A stretch of 64,000 bases of DNA, taken from Smittia aterrima. Taxonomy: Eukaryota; Arthropoda; Insecta; Diptera; Chironomidae. This document shows positions 1 to 14,000 of the stretch, piece by piece. The DNA is taken from NCBI GenBank assembly GCA_033063855.1, contig CP093831.1, positions 17,422,001-17,486,000 on the forward strand. Reading direction: 5' to 3'. Positions within the stretch are counted from its first letter, which is position 1; the number at the start of each line of letters is the position of its first letter. The notes under the pieces are model-generated. The model searched no databases. It was not told where the DNA came from and saw only the letters and a list, made by a program, of their open reading frames with translations. The position numbers were made by a program, and so were the translations under genes.

Positions 1-3000
1 CTTTCGAATAATTTACAATCGATCTTGAGTTTCTTGAGTTTTTGGCAGTCAAACAGCGACCGAAGCTAGTGATACAAAAGAAAATCTGACAAAGTAATCA
101 TTGTAATGATTGCAAAACAAAGAAAATCGACATTGAAAATTGCATGACGGCGTCGACGATGATGTTGTTGCTAACTTCCATTAGTAATGGAGAAATTTTA
201 TCGGCGCAAATGAGATTTCTTTCGCTCGTAATGCAATCAAAAGCGACGGGCGGGACGTTGAACCGACTATTCGTAACGTGAGCTGTAATCACTCGCGTAA
301 TGGGAAAATCGATAGAATCATCACTGTTTTTGGAATGGGATTGAGGTTTCAATGAAATCTGATAAAAACTTGACGGGATTTTCTTCACAAACGCTTCATG
401 CGATCGGGTGTCGATCCAAATTTATCGCATGGGAAGATACAAATTACATTGTAAGCTCTCACTCTCAAAATAACCCACAACAAGTTACGCAAGCAATCTT
501 TCGTCGGGTCATTCACTGCCTCATTGAAGCGATTTGTTGTTGAGATGGTTCGCAGCCTCGACAAAGCGGAACCTTCATTCTCACAACAATGATTCAATTA
601 AGTTCTACGCCGCAAGCCTAAAATCGTCATGACGAGAAACCTTTTCGGTGCTTGATTATTTATTTTGTTTCGAGCTCTGTTTCTGACAAGATGAAGGGCA
701 CGACAAGGAAGGAGACGCCTGAGATTGCAGCGTTACCAAGCAAAAATTTTATTAAAATTCTGATTAGACACAAAGTTATGTGAGGTGGATTCTCCAGTTT
801 GCGGTGGTAATCATTTTTTATGTGGATTTTTAATGAAAATATGAAAATGCTAGAAAGTTAAGCTTCCAACAAACGTTCACTTAACTATTTATTTTCCGGC
901 TAACTTCAGAGCTTGAGCTACTTTCCGCTTCAACAAAATTTAAAATTGATTTTGTCCGAAAATGTTATGTTTCCAGTGGATGGAAAATGGCTTTTGCGGA
1001 AGCGAGCAAACTTCATCATTAACGAGTTTATGTTGTGAAAGTTTCCGGAGTCGCAGATGCCTCGATGTGAAAACTTTTTGATGACAACATTGCACTGTCT
1101 CCATTTGGCATGATTAAATTATTGCAAATTCATTTTAATCGCCAGAAGCTTCTTTGTGTAAAGAAAAATAAACTCATTGTTTGGATCCTTCAAGAATGCG
1201 AACGTCGGCTGCTTTATTGCTCGATTTATTCTCGTTAATGTGAGCTAAAGGTGGCCATTAAAAGCACCAGATGGGACTTCTTAGTGACGGCTGAGCAGGT
1301 TTTCGACAACAAAACTTTTATTGCTAAATTCAAATAAGAATCGCATGCCAATCGTTTTTTGCTTGAACAGCAAACTTGCGAAAAGAAATAAAATTTCTTT
1401 TAATAGTTTTCAGCTCATCGCTTTTTTGAGCCAATAAAAATAACAGAGAAACTAAAAGTGTAAAGATTTGCCTGCCTTTGATGACATGGAAAGTTTGTCG
1501 TAGTCATTTAAATATTTTTTTAATGAGAAAATCGCTCAAGGGAATCAATCCACATGTCGCTTTGAAGTCATTCGATGCGACGCCGTTTCGTGTGCGAGTT
1601 TTGTGTTTGTATTTTGAAAGCAAAAAAGAAGAAATTGTAGCTTGGAGCGGTTGTGATGATAACTAGCTTCTAGTTTTCAATAAAGCAAACTTCGACACAA
1701 TTTTATTACGAACTTCCGATATTTTAAAAATTTTGTTTTTCCTCGAAGTTTCCTATCTCGTCCGATTCCATTTCGACATCAACATGTTTCTAAATGTGAG
1801 AATTTTGCACTTGTTCCACCCCAAAAAGGATTATTTCACTCTCGTTCCAGCCGCAAGCTTTGCGATGACACTTTTATGTTAGCGAACACTTCAAATTGAG
1901 TAAATGTGTTTTGTAGAAATTTCGAAGAGCTTAATCCGGGTTGACGCTTGATGTGGATAATTGCTCTCATTTAATAGACGAGGCATTGAAATGACGCATT
2001 CATGGGAATCAAGATGTTAAAGTTAAAGTTTTGTTTCTGTTGTCGATGTTTCTCGCCTTCGAATGCGAGGACAAATTTTTGAAATGAGAAAATTTTGTAT
2101 TTCTCTCGAAAGCTTTCGTTGTTAGAATTCAAATTTAACTTTATTACATTTCCTTCCTCTTCCTGTAGAGATAATTGGAAATGTAAATTTGAATCCTTCG
2201 AAATTTGCAATGTGAATCGAAAGGATGACTCTTGCTCGTCAAGAATTTAAATTTATAGAGAAAACTTGTTTCACAGTAATTCAAATTTCTGAAGTCTGCG
2301 ATAGCTACGCAAGAACGAAAGCATTCAACGACGTAGAAAGGCGTCACATTTCGAGCTTGAAATCTGATCAGCTTCTATGCAATTTATTTCGCTTTTAGTC
2401 GCTAACAACATTACTAGATCACATGCTTCTTAACATTACCGTATCTCAACTCCAGCGTCGACGACATCATGAAAAATAGTTTGCTATTCGCTATGATATT
2501 ATGACTTCTAGCTTTAGAATTTCATTCAAATTGGTTTGTGTAGGATGTATTCCCGTGAATAAACATGGAATTGAAAAAGATGAAAGAGGATTTTTTCCGG
2601 AAATTGTGGAGTACTTCGATGCAATTTTCCTTCGGATTAAAAGCCCTAACATCATCGTAGGGATATGATGAATTGCCAGTGTAATTTATAGTGACATACA
2701 ATATTCATCTTCATCTCCCAGCTGACTGAAGTCTACGTCTTGCTTCTAATGTTGTCATTGTTCTCGCGTTTGCATGTGAATTAATCTTGTAATGGTTAAG
2801 CGACATGTTGGAGACATTCGTAATGTTCTCTGCATCAAGTTTGATAGCAGATGCTTGAGTGAGTCAGAATCGCGGGTCTTTAAAGATTTTTGACTTTTCT
2901 GACAGACTTGTCATTGGCAAGCATCTTGTCGAAAGCAATTTACAAGATTGATAGCGCAAACTTTCGCACGTTTGAACATTCCAAAAAGCTTGAAAATGAA

Positions 3001-6000
3001 GATCGACGTTTGAAACAATTTCCAATGAAAATATGATGAGAACGAGGCGCTGCGGTCTGTCACAATGAAGCAACATTAACTCAAGGCTCTGTCGAGTTCG
3101 CTCTTCATCCATTTTGTTTCCCAGCCATTCGTACACAACTTTTATTGAATCTGAAGCTGTTTTTACGGTTGGTGAGGCGAACTGAGAATCATTTTATGTT
3201 TCGATCAAAAAACCGTTCGAGGTGCGAGAAGAACCACATTAAAAATCTGAGGAAGTAAAAGTTTGAGCAATTTCAAAAGAAATATGATTGAATGAAGTAA
3301 GAAATGAGAAGTTATTTTCGAGGGAATTCAGTGAAATATCGTCCTGAGCAATAAATGGAAACTCTTTCTTGAGAGCCTAAAGATTCATCGGAGCTTTAAG
3401 CTTTTCTAAATCCAACCCGAGGAAGATTTCGAAAGGACAACTTTCGAGAGTGTCTGTTCATTCGTTCAGAGGAGTGAAGTTCTGTCCCTAAAGGAGATTT
3501 ATTTGCGTGGTGCAAAAAAACGAAAGATTTATGAGCGTCCCATCGATTCAAAAGAGCAAGAAAATTGAAAATCACAGAAGCAGACGCTGAACGAAAGAAA
3601 ATCATTTTCCCTCCTCGTCTTTCATTCTTTGTTGCTGCTTAGGAAAATTAATGAAAAAACCAAGCTCATTCCAGAGGATCAACGACGTCGGAAGAAGAAT
3701 TGAAAACTTTCTGTTTCCGAGTAGAAAGTTCGCTGCAATGCGAGTGGAACGCAAAAAGTAAACGACAGCGCAAGCAGTTTTTACTCGATTTTCATTACGT
3801 TCGAGATTTTCTTGTTCGATTCACCCACATACACAAGAGTTTGAAAATTATCAAGTGGCAGAGATGTGTTCTCGCTCCAGCAAACTTCTCGTCTGGCACG
3901 AAGATTAAACGGATAGCCAGTGGCGTTTTTGGTTGTAAATTGATTTTTCTTCAATCGCCAACTGTTGGCTCTGGCCCTGGCGAAAGGTAAACAAACGAAA
4001 TGAACTTGGCAAGGCAGAGTAATATTAATTAAAAGCACTTTCAGAGCAAACTCGTTTATCATCGAAAACGAGGTTAAGAGGAAATTTTTTCGATCTTAAT
4101 GATTTGACTGAATCAAATTTTGTGAATCGCTAAATAATTAATGTAAAAAATTTATTCAATCCTCGAAAAAGTTTCTATTTTTAAATTGAAGAGATTTGTT
4201 TGCGTTCTCTTATCAACTTATCCAACAACTCGCAGAAGGATTCAATTTTAAAGCGGAGTTTGTAATTGAATCGCTTTACCCTCGTTCACTTCACTTGAAC
4301 AGAGTGATCGATTACGTCACGTTTAACTGATTGAGTTTACCAAAAGTTTTAACTCAATTTGTTGATTTTTCTTTATTTCCTACTTCAATGCTGCGAAAGC
4401 TTTGATCTTGGCTATTGAAGGAAATTACATATGACGCAACTGATGAATTATTCTCAATCGAATCCGATCGAATTGAACTTCTAAAAGTCTATCAGTTACC
4501 GTTGAATATTGGATTTGTAAATGTGTCGAGAAAGGTGAAATTGAAATTTTTCGCTTAGTCTGATGTTCACACACCTTATTCAAAATTTCATAGAAGAACT
4601 CTTGAAAATTTCCAAGCGCATACTATCGATATGAGAATGACAAAGTTTCTGTAGGGGATGAAGCGCAAGATGATTGAAACTGTTTCATCATAGAAAGCTT
4701 TCTCTTCAGCTTTTTTATTGAACAACATACTTTTTAATGATAAAAGCTTTTTAAAACTTTTCCTTTTCTTATCACACTTGCAGTCTCGAAATGGAAGCTT
4801 TTCTGAAATATCCAACACAGAAACGAAATTGAAGACATTATATTTTATCAAGTTTTCTTCTTTCAGCAAGAAGAAGGATTCGAGTGACATTTTTCTTCTT
4901 CTCAGGGCTTCATCGATTAACAATTCTTTTAAATAAATCCTCGTAATTTTTTATTCGAATTCTTTCAAATCCCTCGATTTGTTTTCTCTCTTCAGATTTG
5001 ACACAGTTTGAGTCACGAGCCAATCTCTCGTTGCGCATAATTCAAAGGAGACTCTTCACAGCATCGGAAAGTATGCGGCGGAGAAATAATAATTTATTTA
5101 ATGGCTCTCGAGAGCTGAAATTTAGTACTCGAGCCATGTCATAATAAACTGATAAAGGAAGAGAAATATGAGGAGGATGAACTTGAACGAGGACACAGTT
5201 AGATCGAGAACCTGTTGTGTCGCCCGGCACAAAAGTCTCACACAACAGGGTGGCCTGTCTTAATGAACTAGAAATTATGGAAGCCTCGATTGATTTTCAT
5301 TTCCTCTTTCTGCTCTCATTCATTCTCATCGAGGACTTCTCATCAAAACTTCAAGGGATTTCTCAATTAATCCTCCCGAGTCGAATGAAGGTGTTCAAAT
5401 CATTTTAGTCGAACCTTTTCCTATTTAGATGGATGACAGCAGAGCGAGGTGTTTAGTCTTTTTAAGATGACAAAGCTGTTTGAGGTTTTGAGACAGGAGC
5501 GAAAATTGATGAAAATATTTCTTCGAAACATCGTTCGAATGATTTTAATTTCATATTTTTAGAATCGCATAGAAACGGACGAGAGAGAATACCTCAAGGC
5601 TGTTTCTCTCATAAATAGAATCTGATATCTCACAATTTGGATTCCACAAAACTCAAGCTCTTTTCTGACAATCAATTTGTTGTGAAGAGTTGAGAACGAT
5701 GCGAGAAAATTTAATTTTGTATCGAATCGTCATGACAGCAAAGGTAAAAGAAACTTCTCTTTTCCAATTACTCAATCTCTCCACCTACTCGAACCTCATT
5801 CGATCAAATATTGATTTACTTTTTTCTCGCTATGGCGATGGCACAGAATAAATTTGCTGTATTATTCACGGGGAGAGGAAAATCTTTCTGGGAAATTAAG
5901 CGCTCGTCTTCCTCTTCGTAGAATATTCTCCAAAAGATGTAATTCGATAACTCGATTTAGTTTATCAACAGCGAACTTTGCCAGCTCGACAATTTTCCCT

Positions 6001-9000
6001 GATTATTAATTTAAAAGCGGCTGTTTCCCATTTGGCTTCCTTTTCCTTTTGTAAACATGTTACGTGCACTGAGATTAACGAGAGCGACGAACTAATAGTC
6101 AAGCCACATGTCTCTTGTGGGCTTCGTATCCTACCCGCAATCTCAAGTTTTACGTTCTTTTAATAAAGCGTAAGGATTCGGAAACATTCCGAACGAGCTT
6201 CTCTGCGTCCTTTTGCGATGACAATAAAATATAACAAATAACCAAAACATGCAAAGAGCAACAATTGGGTCCATAAAATCGACGCTTTAGGAAACTTGAG
6301 CAGCTTCTCAGCGGTCGAGGAAACATAAAATCGTAAAATCATCGCATTGGCGAAATTGCGAAAACCTATCAAACTTTTTTTTCTCGTGTTATCTCAGAAA
6401 GTTCTTTCATAGAAAATGTTTACACCTTCAGTCCTTCAATGTCAAAGTAAAGTAGCATACAAACTTCTTGTTGACTCAACTTTTATGAGGCAAGAAGAGG
6501 AAAGTTTTCGGTTCGATTGGGGAATTTTCGCTTGGGGCCGAAATAAAAGTTACGACGAGAAAGCTCATATTCGGGCTTCTTAAAAAGAAACTTTATTTGC
6601 CTTCTCCCTCTCCACTTAGAGAATTTTATTTGAGTTTTCCTAAGCAAGAAAAGTTTATTTTCCATTATTCAATCGCTCTTCCTGTACAATCCCAAATGTA
6701 TGTCGAAGAAAGCGGCAATTTTCTTAGAGAGCCAAGTGGTTTCACAAAGTTAATTATGAGATGCAAGAGATTTCAAAGACGCGATTTCTACTTGTTAAGA
6801 GATGAAACGTGCAAAGCTCCTTCAGAAGATGAGTCGTTATCGCGAACTTCCCTGCGATTCATCTTTACGATCCTTCAGCATTTAAAGTCGGAGAAATTGC
6901 TTTCAAAGCTTTTTTTCTCGTCGCGCAATTCTCGCGCCATCAAAATTTATCATCCGAACAAAGTACCAGCAGCAAAAAGCAATTTCTCTCGAGGTTCAAG
7001 GTCGCCACGTTTCGTAAACAAGACAATAAAACAACAGAAAAGTTTTTGTTCATTTGCCAATGTCAATGATACTGGAATAATTGAGAAGTCGTTATGCTTA
7101 AAGGGTATTTAGTTAGTGGAATGAGGCGAGCCAAAAAGCTTCGATTATGAAACTTGAATTAATGACTAGAATCGCTCAGATTTTTAATTAAAAAACTTTC
7201 TCTCCTTTCGAAGTCATCGGGATGAAGCGATAAGCAATTTAGAGAATTTGAGAGCGTGAAGTATTTATGATGCAGCAGATGAGAAATTCCACTTGGCGAT
7301 GATGTAAAATGTTTGCTTGTTGTTCGTGTATAAGCTCAGAGAATTCAATGTACGTCTGATGATGACGTGATGAGATATTTGAAGGCCCAAAAGTTGTTTC
7401 AAGAAATTTCTCCTAAATTTTTAATGAAAATCCAATTACTCTTGTTTTAAATAAAACGCCCCGAGCAGTGATTCGACGGAGTTTCTCGTTAAAGCTAAGA
7501 GTGTGAAATGATTTTCGGAAATTCATAGTCGACTAACTTTTAAAAAGCCTATAACCATTTTGCAAAGGCATCAAGAGTGTGCTGAGAGGGAAAATTTTCT
7601 CATTTGATGCGAGTTCCGAAGGCAGAAAACAACATTTTCAACGGGGACTTGCTTGTTATTGCCAAAAGATACCGTCGAAAAGTCTTGAGCTGATTTCCAT
7701 AATCAAGAAGGGTGGCTATCAAGCAAGTGAATTTCGAGTTTTTTTTTCGATTTCAAATGGTCGCCCTTCGTAATCATCATCAAAAGTTAAGTGAACAACA
7801 CAAAAGAGTTTGCAGTCATGCAATGCTCGACTTGGAGAAATGAATCGATGACCAAGTTCGGGTTGGACATTCAGAAATTTTTATCGGCACAATAGTCGAT
7901 GAGAATGACTTGAACATTTTACACGACATGAAGGTCAGCAGCAGATTGCTCAGCTTCACGCAGCAAGAAAAGCATTTTCGTTTATCAGAAATTTTCTGGA
8001 AAATGAGCGTACACAACAACAATTTTTATGATGAGATTTTTCTTTTTTCTCTTCTTTTTCTTTATTTATGCGCAGAACCGAGTTGAATTTATAGATCAAC
8101 ACACACGTGCACACACACACAAACATTCAACGGTTTCCCTGAGATTCAATGCGAGATCAAAGTGCGAAATCGTTCATACAGCGGAAAGCGATTTTGGTTA
8201 TCCAGTCGAAGAAAAAAAAAATCTCGAGAGAAATTTTTGCTGGAAAAGTTTCGCTTTTCTTTTGTTATGCTTTTATGAAAAATCATTGGGCCATGAATGA
8301 AGAGGAAGCGATTTATTTTGCTCCTCGCAACGCCCAATTAAGGAAATCACGATTTATTCATTATCAACGCTTGGTTGCTGGATTTTCTTTAAGATCACGA
8401 AAAAAGAATTCTATCGAAATACCTCGGGCAAAGTAAAGCTATTTTCTTGAAAAGAAATTGAGTGTCGTTGGTCATGAGCCCACTCGAGTCTCGGCATCTT
8501 CAGTTAAACATTTCGACATCAACATCAACTATGAATATCGCTCGTGGCATTTTTTTTCCTTTCTTCCAACCGCTTTTTGTCTTGTGCAATTTTCCAAGAT
8601 TTCCTTATCGGAAGATTTTCTTTGAGTCTTCGGGAAAACGGGAAAACTCTCTGTTATGTAATAGAACTGAATTTTTCAAGATGATCGATTTGAAGCACTT
8701 TCGTGAGCGTGTTAGATTAATGACAAGATTTAATGAGTAAATCCAGACAAGGCTAAAGCACTCACCAGTAATTTATCCTTTTAGCATCATCGCAATGGAA
8801 AATGTTGATTAAATCATCCACTTTTAATCAGTTTAGTAATTTTGACGAGAATCTTTTCTCTCAATCGACTTTGTTCGACTTCGGCGACACTTTCTTTCTT
8901 CCACTTAATTCTTGTTCAAGATGTTATAATTCACCTAAATAATTTATAAAAGAAATTTCATTAAAGGATTTCCTTCCTGCATTATCACACAAAGCAACCG

Positions 9001-10456
9001 CGAGAGCAAAGCGTGCAAAATAAAAATTCCCGATCCGATTTCAATTTTGTACTCGAGAAAACACTTAGCGCACTTTCGAAGGTTAAACTTCTCCTTCACG
9101 CCGTTTCCACGCGATAAAACAGCAATTTATGACAAAGCGCGACTACACAGCACACACGAACCGAGAGAAAAACACACTTCAACTGGAAGATTAGAGGAAA
9201 AAAAAACTTTTAATTAATTTTCACGTATATTTCCTCAAGTGCGTTCTTCTTAAATTTCCTCGCCTCATTCCCTCATCTCCCCGTAGCTGCTGATAAGAAA
9301 TATCGGAGAGAAAAGCTCTTCTCTCTTCATCTCACCAACACACAAGAAAGGAAAATCTTATTCAACTTCGCCCCTCGCCGGAGTAGCGAAATCTCTCGCG
9401 AAAGTTCAAGAATAATATTTACTTTAAGAATTAAAACATATGTCCCATCATCTCCTCCCTTTCTAGCGAATGGCGAGTCGTATGTGGACGAGAAACGCAA
9501 ATGCTAGGGAGAGCGAGAAGGCGAAGAAAACTCCACAGTTCTTTTATGATTTTTTCATGATGGGAACTCTATTAAATTAATTGTTTTATTTTTCTCCGAG
9601 AGCGCTTTTCTCTTTTAAACGTTCGAATTCGCAACACGACGATTGAAACTTTTAACGCGATCAAAGATTCATTTTATGGCCGAGAAGGGAAATTGAATAA
9701 TTTTCATCTTGAAACTTTGAAAATTTTCCAACTTTTCTTCTCTCTCACAGAAACAACCTCGGCGAGATGGGAAACTGATCACAGCAAAAGTTCAATTCAG
9801 ACTGGACGTTGTACAAGTTCATCCGAGTGTCGCTTTGGGAAAAGTGCTCTGGAAGTGAATAAATTGCTGCGCAAGCTCATTGCAAGGCTCATGTTAACTG
9901 GAAGAATGCAATGTGACGATAGAAACAGATGAAACTTTCAATTTAAGAAAATTTCCGTTAGAAGTTCACATTTATAATTTTTATTGTTTGCTCAAATGTT
10001 TGCCGTAATATTAGTAAGGAGTCATTACTTTTTGATAAATTTCGATTAGTTTGACACTTAACTTTCATGAGCAACCATCTTGAAGATTTTTCTGTTATTG
10101 AAACGATTGATGGACCAACTGAAATCAGCGGAATCTTTAATGCTCGTACTAAGAAAAGAAATTTTTGTCAAGGAATATTATTTATTCATTTAGATGACAT
10201 CTTCTGCTATTTCTGTAATTCCTCAAATCACTTTCTTCACCACGACGTTTTCAAAAAGTGTGTACAGTTCATTCTCCGCGACTGTCAATAACATTTTTGA
10301 TCAATTAAATGAAATTACAACGAATTTGATGACAGTTTATGATCTTCTCATTCAAATACAAAAATAATTTCATTTCATCGCAGCAACCTTTTTATAATTG
10401 CTGTATTTTCAAAATTTCTCGTCTTCAACTTTACGTAAATAAGAATAACTTGAACA
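1..10456. other. Gene-free AT-rich region, about 10 kb
   Basis: No supported coding exon was found on either strand. The longest open frames (such as 6597-7112) show no domain, no plausible splice partners and low-complexity composition, so they look like chance. A short CA-type microsatellite lies at about 8098-8127. No tRNA, transposase or reverse transcriptase was recognised. The region could be intergenic regulatory DNA or a long intron of a gene that starts or ends outside the window; the sequence alone does not decide. Confidence 0.6.
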
Positions 10457-10840
10457 ATGTTTCGCAAAGCTGTGTCCCAAATTGTCAGTGTGGCTAACAA
10501 GAACGTCGTGAGCAGTCCGATGTTGAAGAAAATCCCGGAACAAATCGAATGGAAGGTGATTGAAAGTAGTCGAAGCAAATCAACATCGTCAAAGAATTCT
10601 GATGGCAAGAACAAGAAAACTCCTTGCGAAGAGAAGAAGCACAGTCCGTGCGCTGAGAAAAAAGCTTCGCCATGTGCTGAAACAAAGGAACCATGCAACA
10701 AATCATCGAGACCTTCTGACGACAACTGCTCTCATCACAAGGACATGATTCCTCCAAGTTCACAATTGTCCAATCTCAAAAAGTTTGAACTTCGTTCTGA
10801 TTGCTCTTCCTTTCACATGAAATCGTGTGGTCACGATTAA
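10457..10840 (+). CDS. Small Cys/Lys-rich protein, possibly don-juan-like
   Basis: This is a single-exon ORF of 127 aa. The start ATG follows ACA, and a poly(A) signal (AATAAA) sits about 8 bases after the stop, which supports a real short transcript. The N-terminal ~18 residues (MFRKAVSQIVSVANK) look like a mitochondrial presequence: amphipathic and basic with no acidic residue. The middle (about 45-80) is a run of PC motifs separated by charged residues (TPCEEKK, SPCAEKK, SPCAETK, EPC), and the tail is Ser/Lys rich with further Cys and His. Drosophila Don Juan proteins of sperm-tail mitochondria also combine a basic N-terminus with repeated PC-K motifs. The resemblance is compositional, so a sperm mitochondrial role is inference. 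No enzyme motif is visible. Confidence 0.65.
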   Translation: MFRKAVSQIVSVANKNVVSSPMLKKIPEQIEWKVIESSRSKSTSSKNSDGKNKKTPCEEKKHSPCAEKKASPCAETKEPCNKSSRPSDDNCSHHKDMIPPSSQLSNLKKFELRSDCSSFHMKSCGHD

Positions 10841-11014
10841 GTGTCAAATAAAAAGTTGTTTTTTCTTCCTTTTCATCAGCGATTTTTATTACACAAGTTT
10901 TCATATTTGAGTTAATAAGTTATGCGGAGTTAAGATTAAATTTGTTGAAGCGAACAGAACTTGAAGTTTAATGACTAAGAAATTACAAAGCTTCATCGAT
11001 CATCCTCTCGAAGT

Positions 11015-14000
11015 TTAAACGACGGGAATGCTGGTCAATGACTGGGGTTGTTGTGGAATGGGAGTTTTCTTCTCTGCATCTTCAAAGTCTTCGTTCGTGT
11101 TCATCTTCAGTTCGTTTAATGTTGCGCTGAATCTCTGCCATTCATCAATTCTCGGACTTGCGAGGTTGTCTGCAACGTCGTACACATAAATCTTTCCTGA
11201 CTCATCACCAATTGTGACGTGATAACCGGAAGGAGTCCAAGAGACGCGATTCAAAGCTGGAGCACCTTCAACAACAACTGAAGCTGTTGGAACTTCAGTG
11301 TCTTGATTCAAATTCCACAAATCCAAGCGGCCACTTCCATCAACAGCAGCAAAGAGAGAAGGATGAATTGGTGAGAACGCAACGTCCATAACGTAATCTG
11401 AATTGTCTTCGAAAGAGTAAAGTGGTTTCGTGTCTTTTAAACTCCACAACTTGATTGTCCAATCAATAGACGAAGTCAAAAAAAGATGCGAGAAGTCTGA
11501 TGATGATTGATTCTGATGTGTTGAAATGCCAGTGACTGGTCCCAAATGTTTTTCGTATGTCTCTCCAATTCCTGAACGATTTCCATGACGCGAGGCTGAG
11601 TGAACGTTGCCGTCTTCACTTCCGAGAACGAAATTGTTTACTTCATCAGCAGGGAAGGCCATGCATGTAACAGCGATAGGCTTTGCCTGTCGTTGTTGTA
11701 GTTCGAGAGTATCTTGAGGTGCCGACAACATATCCAACGACCATGAGCACAGTCGACCATCAGATGAAATTGAAATGACATTGTGAGCATTTTGCGTGCC
11801 AACCATTGCAAGACTGTAGACAGGGTGAGTGTGAGCAGTCGAGCTTAAAGGTGTTCGTTGAATTGGAGTTCTCTTCTGTACTCGATTATCCCACAAGACG
11901 ATCTGTCCTGAGTAAGTGCCACCGAGAATCAAGTTTGGATGGAATTTCGCGAAACATGTTGACATCACTGCGCTTTGACAGTGGAAAACATCTTCAGGTG
12001 TCTGCTTTTTGAATTTAGTGTTCCAAACAGCGACAACTCCATCAGGCTCGTTAGGTGACTCCTCATTATTGTGATAAGAAGCTACTAACAGCTCTGGGAA
12101 GTGTGTGGACCAATCAAATGAAGTCACACAGCGATTCTTTGACCACCGATCGCAATAGAAGACGCGATTGAGCGAGAGACGAGAATTAGACTTATCGTCG
12201 CTGTAGAAAATATTTTGTTAGCGAAAGGAATAATTAATTTTTTTTAATTAAACTTACTAAGCCTCATCGGATTCACTTCCGCCAATGTAATCTGTGTAAA
12301 TATCGACGACCTCAGAGAGAGCTCGCTCCATGATCTTTCCTGATTTAAGCACGAACCGTTGGAAGTCTTCCGACAAAATGATCATTTGCTTCTGCTCGTC
12401 CGAGAGCTCTTTGACTGTGAAAGAGAAGATGATCGTTGGAAACATCCAGGAAATCAATTTAAATATTCTCACCTTGTTTCACTTCGTCTTTCTTTTGTTC
12501 TTGTGGCGTAATAGCTGGAGCAACTTCCTTAACAGTTGGCAATCCGTGTGGAAGAATTCCCGGGGGAAGTTTCGAGTGGAAACCATGATCCATGTTCAGC
12601 GAATGATCCTCATCGTCGCCTTGTGCGTCAAAAGTAAGCACTGTATAAGTAAAACTCAATATTGCTATGAACCGAACGATACTTGGGAGGGAAGTGCAAA
12701 ATCCTTAACTACTCAGCATAACAAAAATAATAATTAAAAGTTCTGTGCAACAAAGAAGAAAAATTAAGTGCCAGCGGAAAATTATACACAAAAGCAAATT
12801 AAAAAGTTGTGCAATTTCATTTCTATTTACAATTGTGCTTGTGCGAGAAGGAAAAGTAAACATCGAAACTAAACTAACTGACATCGACAACAAATAAATC
12901 AAATGTGGTTCAAAGAAAAATCGTCTCATGCTAGAAAAATCATAAAGTTTGCCTAATCAATCATCATTGGATTTTCACCGTCGCGACGACCACATTGAAT
13001 TTATTTGAGCTCAGCTTGTAGATAGGGAATTGAAGAAAAGATTTGTTAACCGCGAGACACTGACATTTCATGTCATTCGATTGGAAAATACAATTAATTC
13101 TCCTCAAGTCCAATCCTGTTAGATTTCTCCGTTCTTCGCCAATGCGTTCTTGGTCAATCAAAAAGAAATGACGAACGCATCGACGACGTAAATCAGTCAT
13201 TTTAAGATTTTAAATCATTTCTCCACCCAATTTTTCTCATTTTGACGGTGACCTTTGTGAATGGTGTAACTTTATTTGTTTTTTTTTTGTTTGTTTAGCA
13301 ATATTAGAGAATTATTGATTGTCGAAGCTCTACGAGGCATCAGCTGTTGATGATTAGGAGCAGAGCTTTGTTGGAAGAAAGGTAGATCGTTATTTACATG
13401 ATGCTTAAGCGATTAGTCACACGAGAGAGATATTAGAATCGACGAATGATTGATTAGTTCTGCAAGAGTTAGAAACACACAATAGGAAGTCTAGAATAAA
13501 GAAACCAAGCGCAGGAGCAGAAAATTACTAAAGAAATCCAGCATTCTCAACATTCACACAGAAACCAGGATTTTTGTTTTAAGAGAGAAAATAATAAAAA
13601 GTTCGTTTCGGCTCGTCGAAGAATAAAAACGCTGTGGCAATATTCAGTTTTACTTAATCGATGGCATTACGCAATCGAGGCAGGTAAATTATGTTCACGA
13701 AGACCTGGAGTCTTTCGTGAGATGGTCCACCTACCTGTAAACTCATCCTCCCATTCAAATTCACATCCCAAACCAGGATTAAGATTGTATTCATCTTTAA
13801 AAATAGAGAGAGAGAGAATATTTCTGATCAAACTTTTCTTTTTGTCTTCTGATAATCTGTGAAATTTCATTAGAGTGGCTGAGAAGGCGGAGGTTGAACG
13901 ATTAATCAACATTCATACTGAGACAGATGAGAAGAACTTAAAATTAAAAGAATTGTGATGACTTCGAGTTGGAAAAATATTTAAAGTTTCGAAGCGATTG

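Noticed and set aside
6510..6520. GGTTCGATTGG resembling a tRNA B box
   Set aside because: No matching acceptor stem, D-arm or anticodon arm could be folded around it.
6597..7112. 171-aa plus-strand ORF, the longest in the first 10 kb
   Set aside because: No domain, Ser/Phe/Lys-biased chance composition, no splice partners and no promoter or poly(A) context that would set it apart.
12330..12737. 135-aa plus-strand ORF
   Set aside because: Antisense to two confirmed dynein intermediate chain exons.
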